Positions 8,253-16,289 of a DNA stretch of 64,000 nucleotides are shown here, piece by piece. The DNA comes from Chryseobacterium cucumeris (lineage in GTDB: Bacteria > Bacteroidota > Bacteroidia > Flavobacteriales > Weeksellaceae), in contig NZ_CP068760.1 in the NCBI RefSeq assembly GCF_016775705.1, positions 1,612,001-1,676,000 of the forward strand, in the 5' to 3' direction. The notes beneath the pieces were generated by a model. That model saw nothing but the letters and a program-made list of their open reading frames with translations. It searched no databases and had not been told where the DNA came from. The first letter of the stretch is position 1; the number at the start of each line of letters is the position of its first letter. A program made the translations under genes and the position numbers.

Positions 8253-10157
8253 TTAATTTTTTTCTGTTGTAAAAGGTGAAGCCGGAAGCCCGCTTTTATT
8301 TTTAAGATTGCCGTCTGGGTTGTCTGCCCAGTCGTAACGTACATTGACAGGACTGGTGACCTGATCATTCCAGACAACGACTTTATTACCTTTTGCTTCT
8401 GCTTTTGCCCATTGATAACGGCCGTCTTTCTGCTGTATGGCAAAACCTGTAAGGCTTCCCTGTACCAGATCATCTGTTCCGGTTTTAAAGGATAAAATAA
8501 TGGTATTGCCTTCTGTTTTCATCGACTGATAAACAGGTCCGTCAGCTATGATTTTTTTGCCTTCCCCTACTTTCAGGGCCTGTAAAGCCAGCCTGTCACC
8601 CACTGTTTTTTTATTGAGCGGATGAATATCGTTCCATTCTCCCACATCAATCGTTACCGCAAGTCCTGAATAAGGAACATTCAGAGAAACCTGTCTCTGC
8701 TGTTCTCTCAGCTCAGCCCAGTTGCTTTCAATCGGTTCATCCTTTTTCTCCATAAAATTAGCCAGCTGTACAATGAAGAACGGCAAATCAGTCTTGTTCC
8801 ATTTTGAACGCCAATCTAAAATCATTGTTGAAAGCAAATCTCCGTATTCTTTTGGTTTCCCGGTATTACTTTCACCCTGATACCAGATAAATCCTTTGAT
8901 TTTATAATTGATCAGCGGATTAATCATGGCATTGTAAAGCCCTACCGGTTTCCAGCGGATAAATGTCTGTCCGGGAGCCATTTTTTCCATTTTTGTACCT
9001 ATTTTATATTTCCACTCGCCTTTAAGGTCTGTTTTTTGACCGTCGATTTCCAGATAATATGGCTTATCAGCGATAAACTGTCCTTTTCCGCTGCCGTTGA
9101 TGACTCTTACCGTGATGATGTTCTTTCCTTCTTTTAAAACACCTTTCGGAATGTCATACCATCTCGGCGGATATTCATAGGTTACATTTCCTACTTTGAT
9201 CCCATTAATGTAAGTAATATCAGCATCTTTTATCCTTCCCAGATTGAGAAATGCTGTTTTCTGATCCACTCCTTTGGGCAGAATAATTTCTTTACGGAAC
9301 CATACCGAACCGTCAAACGGAGCTTCCTGATCTTCCCATGATCCCGGTACCATCATGGTTTTCCACCCGGAATCATTCCCGTTATCTTTTTCCCAGTGTT
9401 GGTTGAAACCAATATCACTCTGATCCAGCTCTGCATACCAGGCTTTGCTTAATGATCTTTCCTGGGATTCTGTAGATTGTATCAGATCATCGTTTTTCCA
9501 TTTTTCTGCTTCAGCCAGGTATTCCGGGTATTTTTTCAGTGATTTTTCATCCATCCAGGCCTGAACCGGAGAACCTCCCAGACTGGTATGAATGATTCCT
9601 ACAGGAACTTTGTTTTTGTCATTCAGTTCTTTCGCAAAAAAATAAGCAACGCCTGAAAAATCAAGAATAGTCTGAGGATTGGTACTTTCCCACTTCCCTC
9701 CGTCAAGATCATTTTGCGGAGCTTTAAAATTATATTTCTGCGGAACCGTGAAGAATCTTATATTCTGATTATTGGCGTTTTTAATTTCATTTTCATACAA
9801 AGGTGTCAGCCTGCGCATCGGAAGTTCCATATTGGATTGTCCTGAGGCTACCCATACATCACCAATAAGAATATCTTTAAGGGTGATCTCATTAATCATC
9901 ATGGTATATGGACCTCCGGCATTAAGCTTTGGAATCATAAGAGACCAGTTTCCCCTTTGGTCTGCTGTGGCATTATAGGTTTTATTGATAAACTTAATTG
10001 TAATTTTTTCTCCTGCATCTGCATATCCCCAGATTTTAAGATCCTGATTTCTCTGAAGGATCATTCCGTCTGAAACCAATGCGGGAAGCCTTACCTTTGC
10101 ATGAAAACTGCAAATAGCTGCAAGAAAAAATAATAAATATAGAGTTCTGTTCTTCAT
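8253..10157 (-). CDS. SGNH sialate-O-acetylesterase-like esterase, probable acetylxylan esterase
   Basis: Predicted periplasmic deacetylase of 634 residues with a signal peptide (1-20). SGNH hydrolase blocks are split: block I GDVWVASGQSNMELP with catalytic Ser108, the oxyanion region IIHTSLGGSPVQAWM, FIWYQGESNTGKP, and near the end NDIHPLNKKTVGDRLA with the Asp-x-His of the triad. Between them lies a beta-sandwich insertion (about residues 230-370, with WFRKEIILPKG and YINGIKVGNV) like the GH2 sugar-binding jelly roll. This split architecture is known in enzymes annotated as sialate O-acetylesterases and in acetylxylan esterases of family CE20. No sialic acid gene is present here, and the neighbours (GH127, xylan symporter, GH10) point to xylan deacetylation. 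Fold is secure; substrate is inferred. Confidence 0.85.
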   Translation of the reverse strand: MKNRTLYLLFFLAAICSFHAKVRLPALVSDGMILQRNQDLKIWGYADAGEKITIKFINKTYNATADQRGNWSLMIPKLNAGGPYTMMINEITLKDILIGDVWVASGQSNMELPMRRLTPLYENEIKNANNQNIRFFTVPQKYNFKAPQNDLDGGKWESTNPQTILDFSGVAYFFAKELNDKNKVPVGIIHTSLGGSPVQAWMDEKSLKKYPEYLAEAEKWKNDDLIQSTESQERSLSKAWYAELDQSDIGFNQHWEKDNGNDSGWKTMMVPGSWEDQEAPFDGSVWFRKEIILPKGVDQKTAFLNLGRIKDADITYINGIKVGNVTYEYPPRWYDIPKGVLKEGKNIITVRVINGSGKGQFIADKPYYLEIDGQKTDLKGEWKYKIGTKMEKMAPGQTFIRWKPVGLYNAMINPLINYKIKGFIWYQGESNTGKPKEYGDLLSTMILDWRSKWNKTDLPFFIVQLANFMEKKDEPIESNWAELREQQRQVSLNVPYSGLAVTIDVGEWNDIHPLNKKTVGDRLALQALKVGEGKKIIADGPVYQSMKTEGNTIILSFKTGTDDLVQGSLTGFAIQQKDGRYQWAKAEAKGNKVVVWNDQVTSPVNVRYDWADNPDGNLKNKSGLPASPFTTEKN

Positions 10158-10189
10158 GGAAAAAATCTGTTTTTAATGTTGGTTCAGCT

Positions 10190-12565
10190 TTATTTCTTTT
10201 CGTAATTTTCTGTCAGTAAACGGACTTCAATGACTTTAGCGGTCATGAGTTTTTCATCTGCAAGGAATTTTACACTAAGATTTTCTTTATTCTTTTCTGA
10301 ATCCGGAATCGGAACAATCAGATATTGAGGTAAACTTCCGGACTTTCCTTCCAGATTTTGGGTAATGATTTTTTTATCGTTGATCTCAATATTCAGCGTA
10401 CGGCTGGTATTCGCATCAAAGTACAGCAGGTAAAGGTATGAAGCATTTTTTCCGGTATTTTTAATCCGGTAACTGAACCAGCCTTTGGCATCACGGAAAT
10501 GGCGGTCTTCCATATATCCTGTACCAGAGTCTTTGCTTTCTATAAAATGGTCTGATTCCGGCTGCTGTTCGCCCAATTGGATCTTATCTGCGGTGATCAT
10601 ATCCAGCTTTCTGGTTTCTGCTTCTTCTTTTGCCCTTTGCTTCAAAATATTTTCTATTCCGTTTTTATCAGCCTGAGGCCAGTATAAAATATATCTTTCT
10701 GCCTGAATACTGTAAAACGGCACAAGACTGAGCCCTTTCCCGAATTTTTCAGACGGATAAAGACCTGTAACGGTAAAGTTGAGCGGTTTATTGTTCGAAG
10801 GCTCAGCATGACTGACAACTTCTGAAGAATTTCCGAGGATAACAGGAATTTCGTTTAAAGGAATCTGCGGACCATGAGCAATATGGCCTCCTCTGCTATC
10901 GTCCGCAAGAAGTCCCTGTTGGTTTTCGGTCCCGTATTTTGCGGCAAGCACCACAGGGCCGTATTTAAATGCATAATAACTGGAGCGGTCAGGCAGCTGT
11001 TCTGCGGAAAGATGCATAGGTAAAATCATTTTCACGACATCACCTTTTTTCCATTTTTTAGTCAGCGTAAAATAACCGTCAGAACCTCGCTGTACTTTTT
11101 CCTGTTTTCCGTTGATCAGAATTTTTACTTCCGAAGGTGTAGTCCATTCGGGACATCTAAGTTTTACATCAAATTCTGATTTTCCTGCAGCATCAAAGAT
11201 CAATGTTGTTTCAGGAACTTCCGGGAAGTTATTGACCTGGCGGAGCACTACTTTTTGCTGTTTCCATGTCAATGTGGAAGGGATAAATAAGTTCACATAT
11301 AAATCCTTATCCGACCGGGCATAAATCATTTCTCCATATTTGGCATGGTTTTCCATTCCGGATCCTACACAGCACCAGAAGCTGGTCTGAGGCTGCGAAT
11401 ACACACGGTAATGTCCGGGACGCATTGGCGTAAAGTACACAAAGCCTCCCTGATCATGATTTTCTGTGGAAAGAATATGATTGTATAAAGCTTTTTCGTA
11501 ATAATCTATATAATACGATTCGGGCTGCGTTGCATAAAGCTCTTTGGTCAGCTTCAGCATATTATAGGTATTGCAGGTTTCGGGACCTTCAATACTTTTG
11601 ATCATGCTGCTGAAATCATTGACAGGGTTAAAGTGCTCACTAACACTGTTTCCGCCAATAACTGAAGATCTTTTCTCTGTAACGTTATGCCAGAAAAAAT
11701 CAGCGGCATTACTCCAGGACGTATTATTCTCAAGATCGGCAATACGTTTATAGCCGATTACTTTTGGAATCTGTGTATTGGCATGCAGTCCTGTAAGTTT
11801 ATCTTCTCCTGATAAAAGCGGTGTAAGAATAGCCTGATGGGAAAAACGGTGAGCCAGTTTCAGATACTTTTTATCATGAGTGATATCGTAAACATCTGCA
11901 AAAACTTCGTTGAGCCCTCCATGTTCACTGCGCAGCATATCCTGTATCTGTTCATCAGAAAGATCCGACACTTCATTCATCATCCAATCTGTAAGCTTTA
12001 CAAGCATTGCCTTTGCTTTTTCATTTTTGGCATACCAATACGCATCGCGCAGCCCTGAGTAAAGTTTGTGAATATTATATAAAGGTACCCAGCGGTCGTT
12101 CAAACCGAAGCCTGAAGTGCGAATATTTCCCTGTTTTATTTCTTTCCAGATTCTTTTCCCGTTAGGAATCCCTGAAATGTATCCGGCCGGAGAGGTTTTC
12201 TGGCACCGTTCCAGTTCATTGATCATATAATCAATTCTCTGTTGTATCGCAGTATCTCCTGTAGAAGCATACATCAGGGATAATGCGGAAATATAATGTC
12301 CTCCTATGTGACCGTCCAGTCCTGTATTTTCCCAATTGGGATAATTATCTGCCCTGGGTTTCAACCCGGCTTCTTTAAGATAAGGAGCCAGCAGCCTGTC
12401 AGGTTCCATTGCCATGAGATATTGACGGTCTGCCATCATAGCTTTATTGAAAACACTCTCTGATAACTTTACAGTTTCCAAAGGGAAATAATGAATTTTC
12501 TTATTCATCTGCGCTGAGGCAAATGAAGCAAAACACAATAAAATAACCGAAAGTTTTGGGGTCAT
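10190..12565 (-). CDS. GH127/GH146 beta-L-arabinofuranosidase (DUF1680 family)
   Basis: Zinc-dependent cysteine glycosidase acting on beta-L-arabinofuranosides. 791 residues with a signal peptide (1-19). The catalytic centre is clear: Glu329 and Cys331 in EGPETCNTYNML and the Cys398-Cys399 pair in SFWCCVGSGMENHAKYGE, matching the Glu-Cys-Cys-Cys zinc site and nucleophilic Cys of this family. DNYPNWENTGLDGHIGGHY (73-91) is the usual N-terminal signature. The C-terminal part is a beta-sandwich, as in the long Bacteroidota members now placed in GH146. It is the first gene of the leftward operon ending at GH67; the 514-bp region upstream holds a TATCTTTG -7 box and two CCTTATC motifs. Beta-L-arabinofuranose is unusual in simple cereal xylan, so the enzyme hints at complex side chains, arabinan or extensin glycans. 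Confidence 0.92.
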   Translation of the reverse strand: MTPKLSVILLCFASFASAQMNKKIHYFPLETVKLSESVFNKAMMADRQYLMAMEPDRLLAPYLKEAGLKPRADNYPNWENTGLDGHIGGHYISALSLMYASTGDTAIQQRIDYMINELERCQKTSPAGYISGIPNGKRIWKEIKQGNIRTSGFGLNDRWVPLYNIHKLYSGLRDAYWYAKNEKAKAMLVKLTDWMMNEVSDLSDEQIQDMLRSEHGGLNEVFADVYDITHDKKYLKLAHRFSHQAILTPLLSGEDKLTGLHANTQIPKVIGYKRIADLENNTSWSNAADFFWHNVTEKRSSVIGGNSVSEHFNPVNDFSSMIKSIEGPETCNTYNMLKLTKELYATQPESYYIDYYEKALYNHILSTENHDQGGFVYFTPMRPGHYRVYSQPQTSFWCCVGSGMENHAKYGEMIYARSDKDLYVNLFIPSTLTWKQQKVVLRQVNNFPEVPETTLIFDAAGKSEFDVKLRCPEWTTPSEVKILINGKQEKVQRGSDGYFTLTKKWKKGDVVKMILPMHLSAEQLPDRSSYYAFKYGPVVLAAKYGTENQQGLLADDSRGGHIAHGPQIPLNEIPVILGNSSEVVSHAEPSNNKPLNFTVTGLYPSEKFGKGLSLVPFYSIQAERYILYWPQADKNGIENILKQRAKEEAETRKLDMITADKIQLGEQQPESDHFIESKDSGTGYMEDRHFRDAKGWFSYRIKNTGKNASYLYLLYFDANTSRTLNIEINDKKIITQNLEGKSGSLPQYLIVPIPDSEKNKENLSVKFLADEKLMTAKVIEVRLLTENYEKK

Positions 12566-12696
12566 GGATAAATGTTAATTCAACATTTCTAAAATAACAG
12601 AAAGAATCTATATACGAAACATTTCCTGAGTCTGTTTGACTAATTTTTTCATTTAAAACTTTCAATAAAGCCCTGAAAACAACAAAAAACACACTA

Positions 12697-12720
12697 CCTT
12701 ATCATAAAAAATAAGATAAT
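12697..12720 (+). promoter_or_regulatory. CCTTATCATA motif with inverted repeat (putative XylR-type site)
   Basis: CCTTATCATA followed by AAAAATAAGATAAT. The inner part is a 5-bp inverted repeat TTATC/GATAA with an 11-bp spacer. Related sequences lie at 12817 and, in the opposite orientation, at 13951, 58610 and 58722. It lies about 130 bp upstream of the GH127 start. Confidence 0.4.
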
Positions 12721-12799
12721 TAATTCACAGAAAAACAAAATCTTAAAACCATATGATTCCCTATGAAAATGAATTCAGAACATGTTTTGGCAAAAATTT

Positions 12800-12825
12800 C
12801 AAAGATATAGCAAATACCTTATCGT
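12800..12825 (-). promoter_or_regulatory. Probable promoter of the GH127-GH67 operon with overlapping CCTTATC motif
   Basis: The minus strand reads TATCTTTG at 12807-12800, a full match to the TAnnTTTG -7 element. A CCTTATCGTA motif begins at 12817, just upstream, where a repressor could overlap the -33 region. The leader to the GH127 ATG would be about 230 nt. A closer promoter is not excluded. Confidence 0.4.
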
Positions 12826-13010
12826 ATTTTTAACGTTAAGTCCCTTTTCTTGACTATTATCAATCTTATTTTTAATTTTAACACAATTTTAACATTCAAT
12901 TCATGTATTATTAACCTGATTTCTGTGATATTTTCCGGTTTTGATAACGGTTTTACCTCCCAAAATATCCTTTAGGAATAATTTTAATGAAATAAATCAT
13001 TCAGATTAAA

Positions 13011-13063
13011 AAGTGTATGAATCACATTTATATAATATCATATTCATAAAAGCTTTACCTTTG
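13011..13063 (+). promoter_or_regulatory. araR promoter and autoregulatory operator
   Basis: Operator AAGTGT-ATGAATC-ACATTT at 13011-13029, then the -7 element TACCTTTG at 13056-13063, 16 bp before the ATG at 13080. The operator sits over the expected -33 region, the arrangement expected of a repressor site, so autoregulation is likely. Confidence 0.7.
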
Positions 13064-13079
13064 TAGTAAAATATAAAAG

Positions 13080-13766
13080 ATGACTGAGGATTACTCCCAA
13101 TATCCCAAACACCTTGTTGCCGTTGACTGTATCATTTTCGGTTTTGACGGCGAAAATCTTAAAATACTTTTGGTAAAAAGAAATTTTGAACCTCAAATGG
13201 GCGAATGGTCGTTGATGGGTGGCTTCGTTGGCAGTGAGGAAACCTCTGATGAGGCGGCCAACAGAGTTCTGTGTACATTGACCGGTCTTGAAAATATTTA
13301 TCTTGAACAGCTGAAATGTTATACGGAAATTAACCGTGAGCCGACAGCCAGAATCATGTCTATCTCCTATTATGCACTGATCAATATTGAGAAAAACATC
13401 CAGATCAATGAGCAGTACAGTGCAAAATGGGTGGAACTGCAGAAAGCTCCTGACCTTATTTTCGATCATAACGAAATGGTAAAGGATGCTGTAGCAAGAT
13501 TAAGAAGAAGAGCTTCCACAGGACCTATAGGATTTGAGCTTCTTCCTGAAAAGTTCACAATGAAAGATCTTCAGAATCTTTATGAAGCTATTTTTAATGA
13601 AAAATTTGACAAGCGGAATTTTACCAGCAAGATCAACAGTATGGATATCCTTGTGAATACGAATAAAAAGGATATGACTTCATCCAGAAAAGGGTCTTTT
13701 CTTTACCGGTTCGATGAAAAAAAATACAATAAAAAAATCTCGCGGGGATTTATGTTTAAAATCTGA
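13080..13766 (+). CDS. araR: Nudix-type repressor of arabinose genes (NrtR/AraR family)
   Basis: Transcription factor of 228 residues combining a Nudix-like ligand-binding domain (about 8-145) and a C-terminal winged helix (about 155-225, FELLPEKFTMKDLQNLYEAIF then DKRNFTSKIN). The Nudix box at 47-70 is degenerate: GGFVGSEETSDEAANRVLCTLTGL lacks the REUxEE glutamates needed for hydrolysis, so the domain should only bind ligand. The pattern, including NFEPQMGEWSLMGGFV and FDHNEMV, fits the Bacteroidota AraR group. In those, L-arabinose releases the repressor from DNA (established for Bacteroides thetaiotaomicron BT0354). A 19-bp palindrome overlaps its own promoter and recurs before araB, GH3 and galK, which supports this role. 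It is a single-gene unit with its own terminator. The family is clear; the effector is inferred. Confidence 0.88.
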   Translation: MTEDYSQYPKHLVAVDCIIFGFDGENLKILLVKRNFEPQMGEWSLMGGFVGSEETSDEAANRVLCTLTGLENIYLEQLKCYTEINREPTARIMSISYYALINIEKNIQINEQYSAKWVELQKAPDLIFDHNEMVKDAVARLRRRASTGPIGFELLPEKFTMKDLQNLYEAIFNEKFDKRNFTSKINSMDILVNTNKKDMTSSRKGSFLYRFDEKKYNKKISRGFMFKI

Positions 13767-13850
13767 TAGACCAACCTGTTTAATTTTGGAAAAAGTATTC
13801 CAGAAAATTAACAATTTAGAATGATAGAAAATTCAGCATACTCTTATTAA

Positions 13851-13876
13851 AATCTCACTTTTGTGAGATTTTTTTT
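13851..13876 (+). terminator. Rho-independent terminator of araR
   Basis: AATCTCAC-TTTT-GTGAGATT, a perfect 8-bp stem with a 4-nt loop, followed by a run of T. Confidence 0.9.
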
Positions 13877-13950
13877 GTGTTCCTGGCGGAAATTTCAAGC
13901 AAGCCAAACAGTTATTTGGTCTTTTTTCAGAATGATCGTAATAAAAATTT

Positions 13951-13959
13951 ATGATAAGG
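13951..13959 (-). promoter_or_regulatory. CCTTATCAT motif upstream of GH5
   Basis: The minus strand reads CCTTATCAT followed by AAATTTTTATTA, like the copies at 12697 and 58610. It lies 460 bp before the GH5 start, so its target is uncertain. Confidence 0.3.
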
Positions 13960-14416
13960 TTTTTTCTTTTCTCCTACCACACAATGTATTATAATTATAT
14001 GGTTTATAATCTTATTTATGATATGTAATTTTTTGTTAATTTTTAATAAAATATTGATTTATATTTAATATTATATGTATTTTTATACAAAACTAATAAC
14101 CATATTTAACAACAACTCAAATTTTCACAAGCCCCGAACTTAACTTCGCGGGAACCAGAAAAAAGAGAGAAAAAGAATTTCCAATTGCAAACTGAATAGA
14201 AATGATTCCAGTATTCTACCTAAAACCGGTATTTAGGTAAGGAGATATGGAGACAAACAGGTTAAACGGTTTAGTAATCTGAAATCAATCCTTATTCAAA
14301 TCCACCGTTAATAAAAATTAAGAAGTTTTACTTATCTGCGCAATACTCCTGCGCGGGATGGAGAATCAAAATATTAACGGCTAAAAAATAAGACCAAACT
14401 TTAAATATATCAAATT

Positions 14417-16138
14417 ATGAAAACAAACAAAATGTGGCTTTTTCTGGCCTTTCTGTTAATCATTCTTTCCAGCTGTTCTACGATGGATGAAAAAAATTTA
14501 CTAGAAGACCCTGACACCAACTTAAGTGTCGGCGCTAGCGCAAGAGCGTTGGCAGCAACACCAATGCTGCATGTCGGAGGCAGATACCTTAAAGATCCCT
14601 GTGACAATAATGTTGTCTTACATGGTGTCGCCATAACTCCCAGCCCCTGGTTCAATGGCTGTCAGTATGGGGCTAATTCCGGCTACTGTACCTGGGATAA
14701 TTACAATGTACAGGGCGCACTGAACTATAATAAAGCTGTCATGAACAAGCTCACCAGTGCTGCTGATGGCTGGTATCTCAATTACATCCGCCTCCATATT
14801 GATCCGTATTGGACCAATGATCCCGGACCGGCTATCCCAGAGAACGATATCTCAAGATTCAATTATAACCGCCTGGTAACTTATACAGATCAGGTGATAA
14901 TCCCGCTGATTAACCATGCCCGCAGCCTGGGAATGTATGTCATCCTACGTCCGCCAGGCGTATGTCCAAATCGTATTGCTGTGAACGATGCCTATCATAG
15001 CTATCTTAAAACCGTATGGACCTTTTTGTCGCAACATCCGGGGCTAAAGAACGCTGACAATGTGATGTTCGAATTAGCCAACGAACCTGTTGAGATTCTG
15101 GGCACAAATGGCACATGGGGATCGACAGGAAACGAGCACTTTGCAGCACTTAAAAACTTCTTCCAGCCATTGGTTAACATTATTCGCAACAATGGAGCCA
15201 ATAATGTTTGCTGGATACCGGGTACAGGATGGCAATCCCATTATCAAGGCTATGTCAGTAACCAGATTACAGGTGGTAATATTGGTTATGCTGTTCATAT
15301 CTATCCGGCTTACTGGGGCGGTCTCAGCAACTATCAAGCCTTTCAGAACGCATGGAATATCAATGTTAAACCAATCGCAGACATTGCACCAATTGCCATT
15401 ACCGAGACCGACTGGGCCCCGCAGGGCTATGGTACCTTCGGCATCGGTACAACAGGTACCGCAGGCGGAAGCGGATTTGGCGCCAATTTAAAATATATCG
15501 TGGATCAGTCAGGCAATGTAAGCTGGAATGTTCTTGCCCCGGATAACCTCCTCCACAAAGGCGATCCTAATGCAGGAACAGCCTACAACAACGATTGGGA
15601 AGCCTGCGCCGCACCAGTTAAACAGTGGTTCCAGCAATATGCATCCTCCAATTATCCTGTTGGAAACTGTAATACAACCAGCAACCTAGTTAATAATGGT
15701 ATTTACGAGATCGAGTTTCAGACCGATGCCAATAAAGTAGTTGATCTAAAATCCGGAGAGGATGCCAATGGCGCAGTGTTAAGACCATGGACAAGGAATG
15801 GTGCTGCTGCACAACGCTGGGTTGCAATTGACGCCGGCAATGGTTACTGGCGTTTTGTATCCAAAGCGAGTGCAACCAATCGCTGCATTGACTTAGCCAG
15901 TAACAGCAATACACTGGGAACCTCGATCAGGCTTTGGCAGAACTATGGTAATGATGCACAAGCCTGGCAGGTAGTTGCTGTCTCCAATGGTTATTATAAA
16001 ATCCTGTCCAAGGTGGACCCTACACGTGGCTGGGATATTCCCAACTGTACCATGGATGGCAATTCAAACTTACACCTTTGGGATTATTACGGTACTTCAT
16101 GTCAATTGTTCAAGTTTAAATATATTGGAATGAACTGA
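14417..16138 (+). CDS. GH5 endo-glycanase lipoprotein with C-terminal ricin-type lectin domain
   Basis: Retaining glycoside hydrolase of 573 residues. A lipoprotein signal ends at Cys20 (LLIILSSC-ST), so it is membrane-anchored and probably surface-exposed. The GH5 barrel spans about 50-410, with acid/base Glu223 in MFELANEPVE, substrate-binding AVHIYPAYW (292-300) and nucleophile Glu330 in AITETDWAPQ. Residues about 427-570 form a ricin-type beta-trefoil (CBM13) with repeated Q-R/A-W-x-V/A motifs (AAQRWVAID, DAQAWQVVA). Substrate could be xylan, glucan or mannan; sequence alone does not decide. It is the only + strand enzyme gene in the region, has a long leader and its own terminator, and by eye uses more CGC/GGC-type codons and is richer in G+C than flanking genes. 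Later acquisition by transfer is plausible. Confidence 0.88.
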   Translation: MKTNKMWLFLAFLLIILSSCSTMDEKNLLEDPDTNLSVGASARALAATPMLHVGGRYLKDPCDNNVVLHGVAITPSPWFNGCQYGANSGYCTWDNYNVQGALNYNKAVMNKLTSAADGWYLNYIRLHIDPYWTNDPGPAIPENDISRFNYNRLVTYTDQVIIPLINHARSLGMYVILRPPGVCPNRIAVNDAYHSYLKTVWTFLSQHPGLKNADNVMFELANEPVEILGTNGTWGSTGNEHFAALKNFFQPLVNIIRNNGANNVCWIPGTGWQSHYQGYVSNQITGGNIGYAVHIYPAYWGGLSNYQAFQNAWNINVKPIADIAPIAITETDWAPQGYGTFGIGTTGTAGGSGFGANLKYIVDQSGNVSWNVLAPDNLLHKGDPNAGTAYNNDWEACAAPVKQWFQQYASSNYPVGNCNTTSNLVNNGIYEIEFQTDANKVVDLKSGEDANGAVLRPWTRNGAAAQRWVAIDAGNGYWRFVSKASATNRCIDLASNSNTLGTSIRLWQNYGNDAQAWQVVAVSNGYYKILSKVDPTRGWDIPNCTMDGNSNLHLWDYYGTSCQLFKFKYIGMN

Positions 16139-16143
16139 TATCA

Positions 16144-16186
16144 ATAAAAAAACAGGGTGCTTTTTAAGCATCCTGTTTTTTTATTG
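16144..16186. terminator. Bidirectional terminator between GH5 and the arabinose operon
   Basis: Nine-bp stem ACAGGGTGC / GCATCCTGT (one G-T pair) with a 7-nt loop. A-rich sequence lies on the left and T-rich on the right, so it can end both GH5 (+) and the araB-to-symporter operon (-). Confidence 0.9.
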
Positions 16187-16289
16187 TATGTGAAAAGTCA
16201 ATTTTGCTTCGCAGTCAATGGTGAATTTCTAAAATTGACAAGTGAAACGAATTCACTATTGACTATTCACTTATAACATATTTCTACGT

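Larger units (their letters stand above)
12566..13079. other. Divergent regulatory region between the GH127 operon and araR
   Basis: 514 bp with no gene, strongly AT-rich. Moving rightwards it holds the leader of GH127, two copies of the CCTTATC motif (12697 and 12817), a minus-strand -7 box (12800-12807), and the araR operator and promoter (13011-13063). Between 12840 and 13000 I saw nothing further. Confidence 0.7.
13767..14416. other. 650-bp region between araR and GH5
   Basis: No gene. It begins with the araR terminator (13851-13876) and a CCTTATCAT motif on the minus strand (13951-13959). An AT-rich stretch (13980-14100) follows, then a less AT-rich, roughly 300-nt presumed leader of the GH5 gene with two small inverted repeats: CCTAAA-N7-TTTAGG (14219-14237) and GCGCA-N7-TGCGC (near 14338-14354). 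I could not find a convincing TAnnTTTG element for GH5. Confidence 0.6.

Noticed and set aside
8253..10157. Sialic acid metabolism role for the SGNH esterase
   Set aside because: No other sialic acid gene is present and all neighbours concern xylan; the name reflects the family only.
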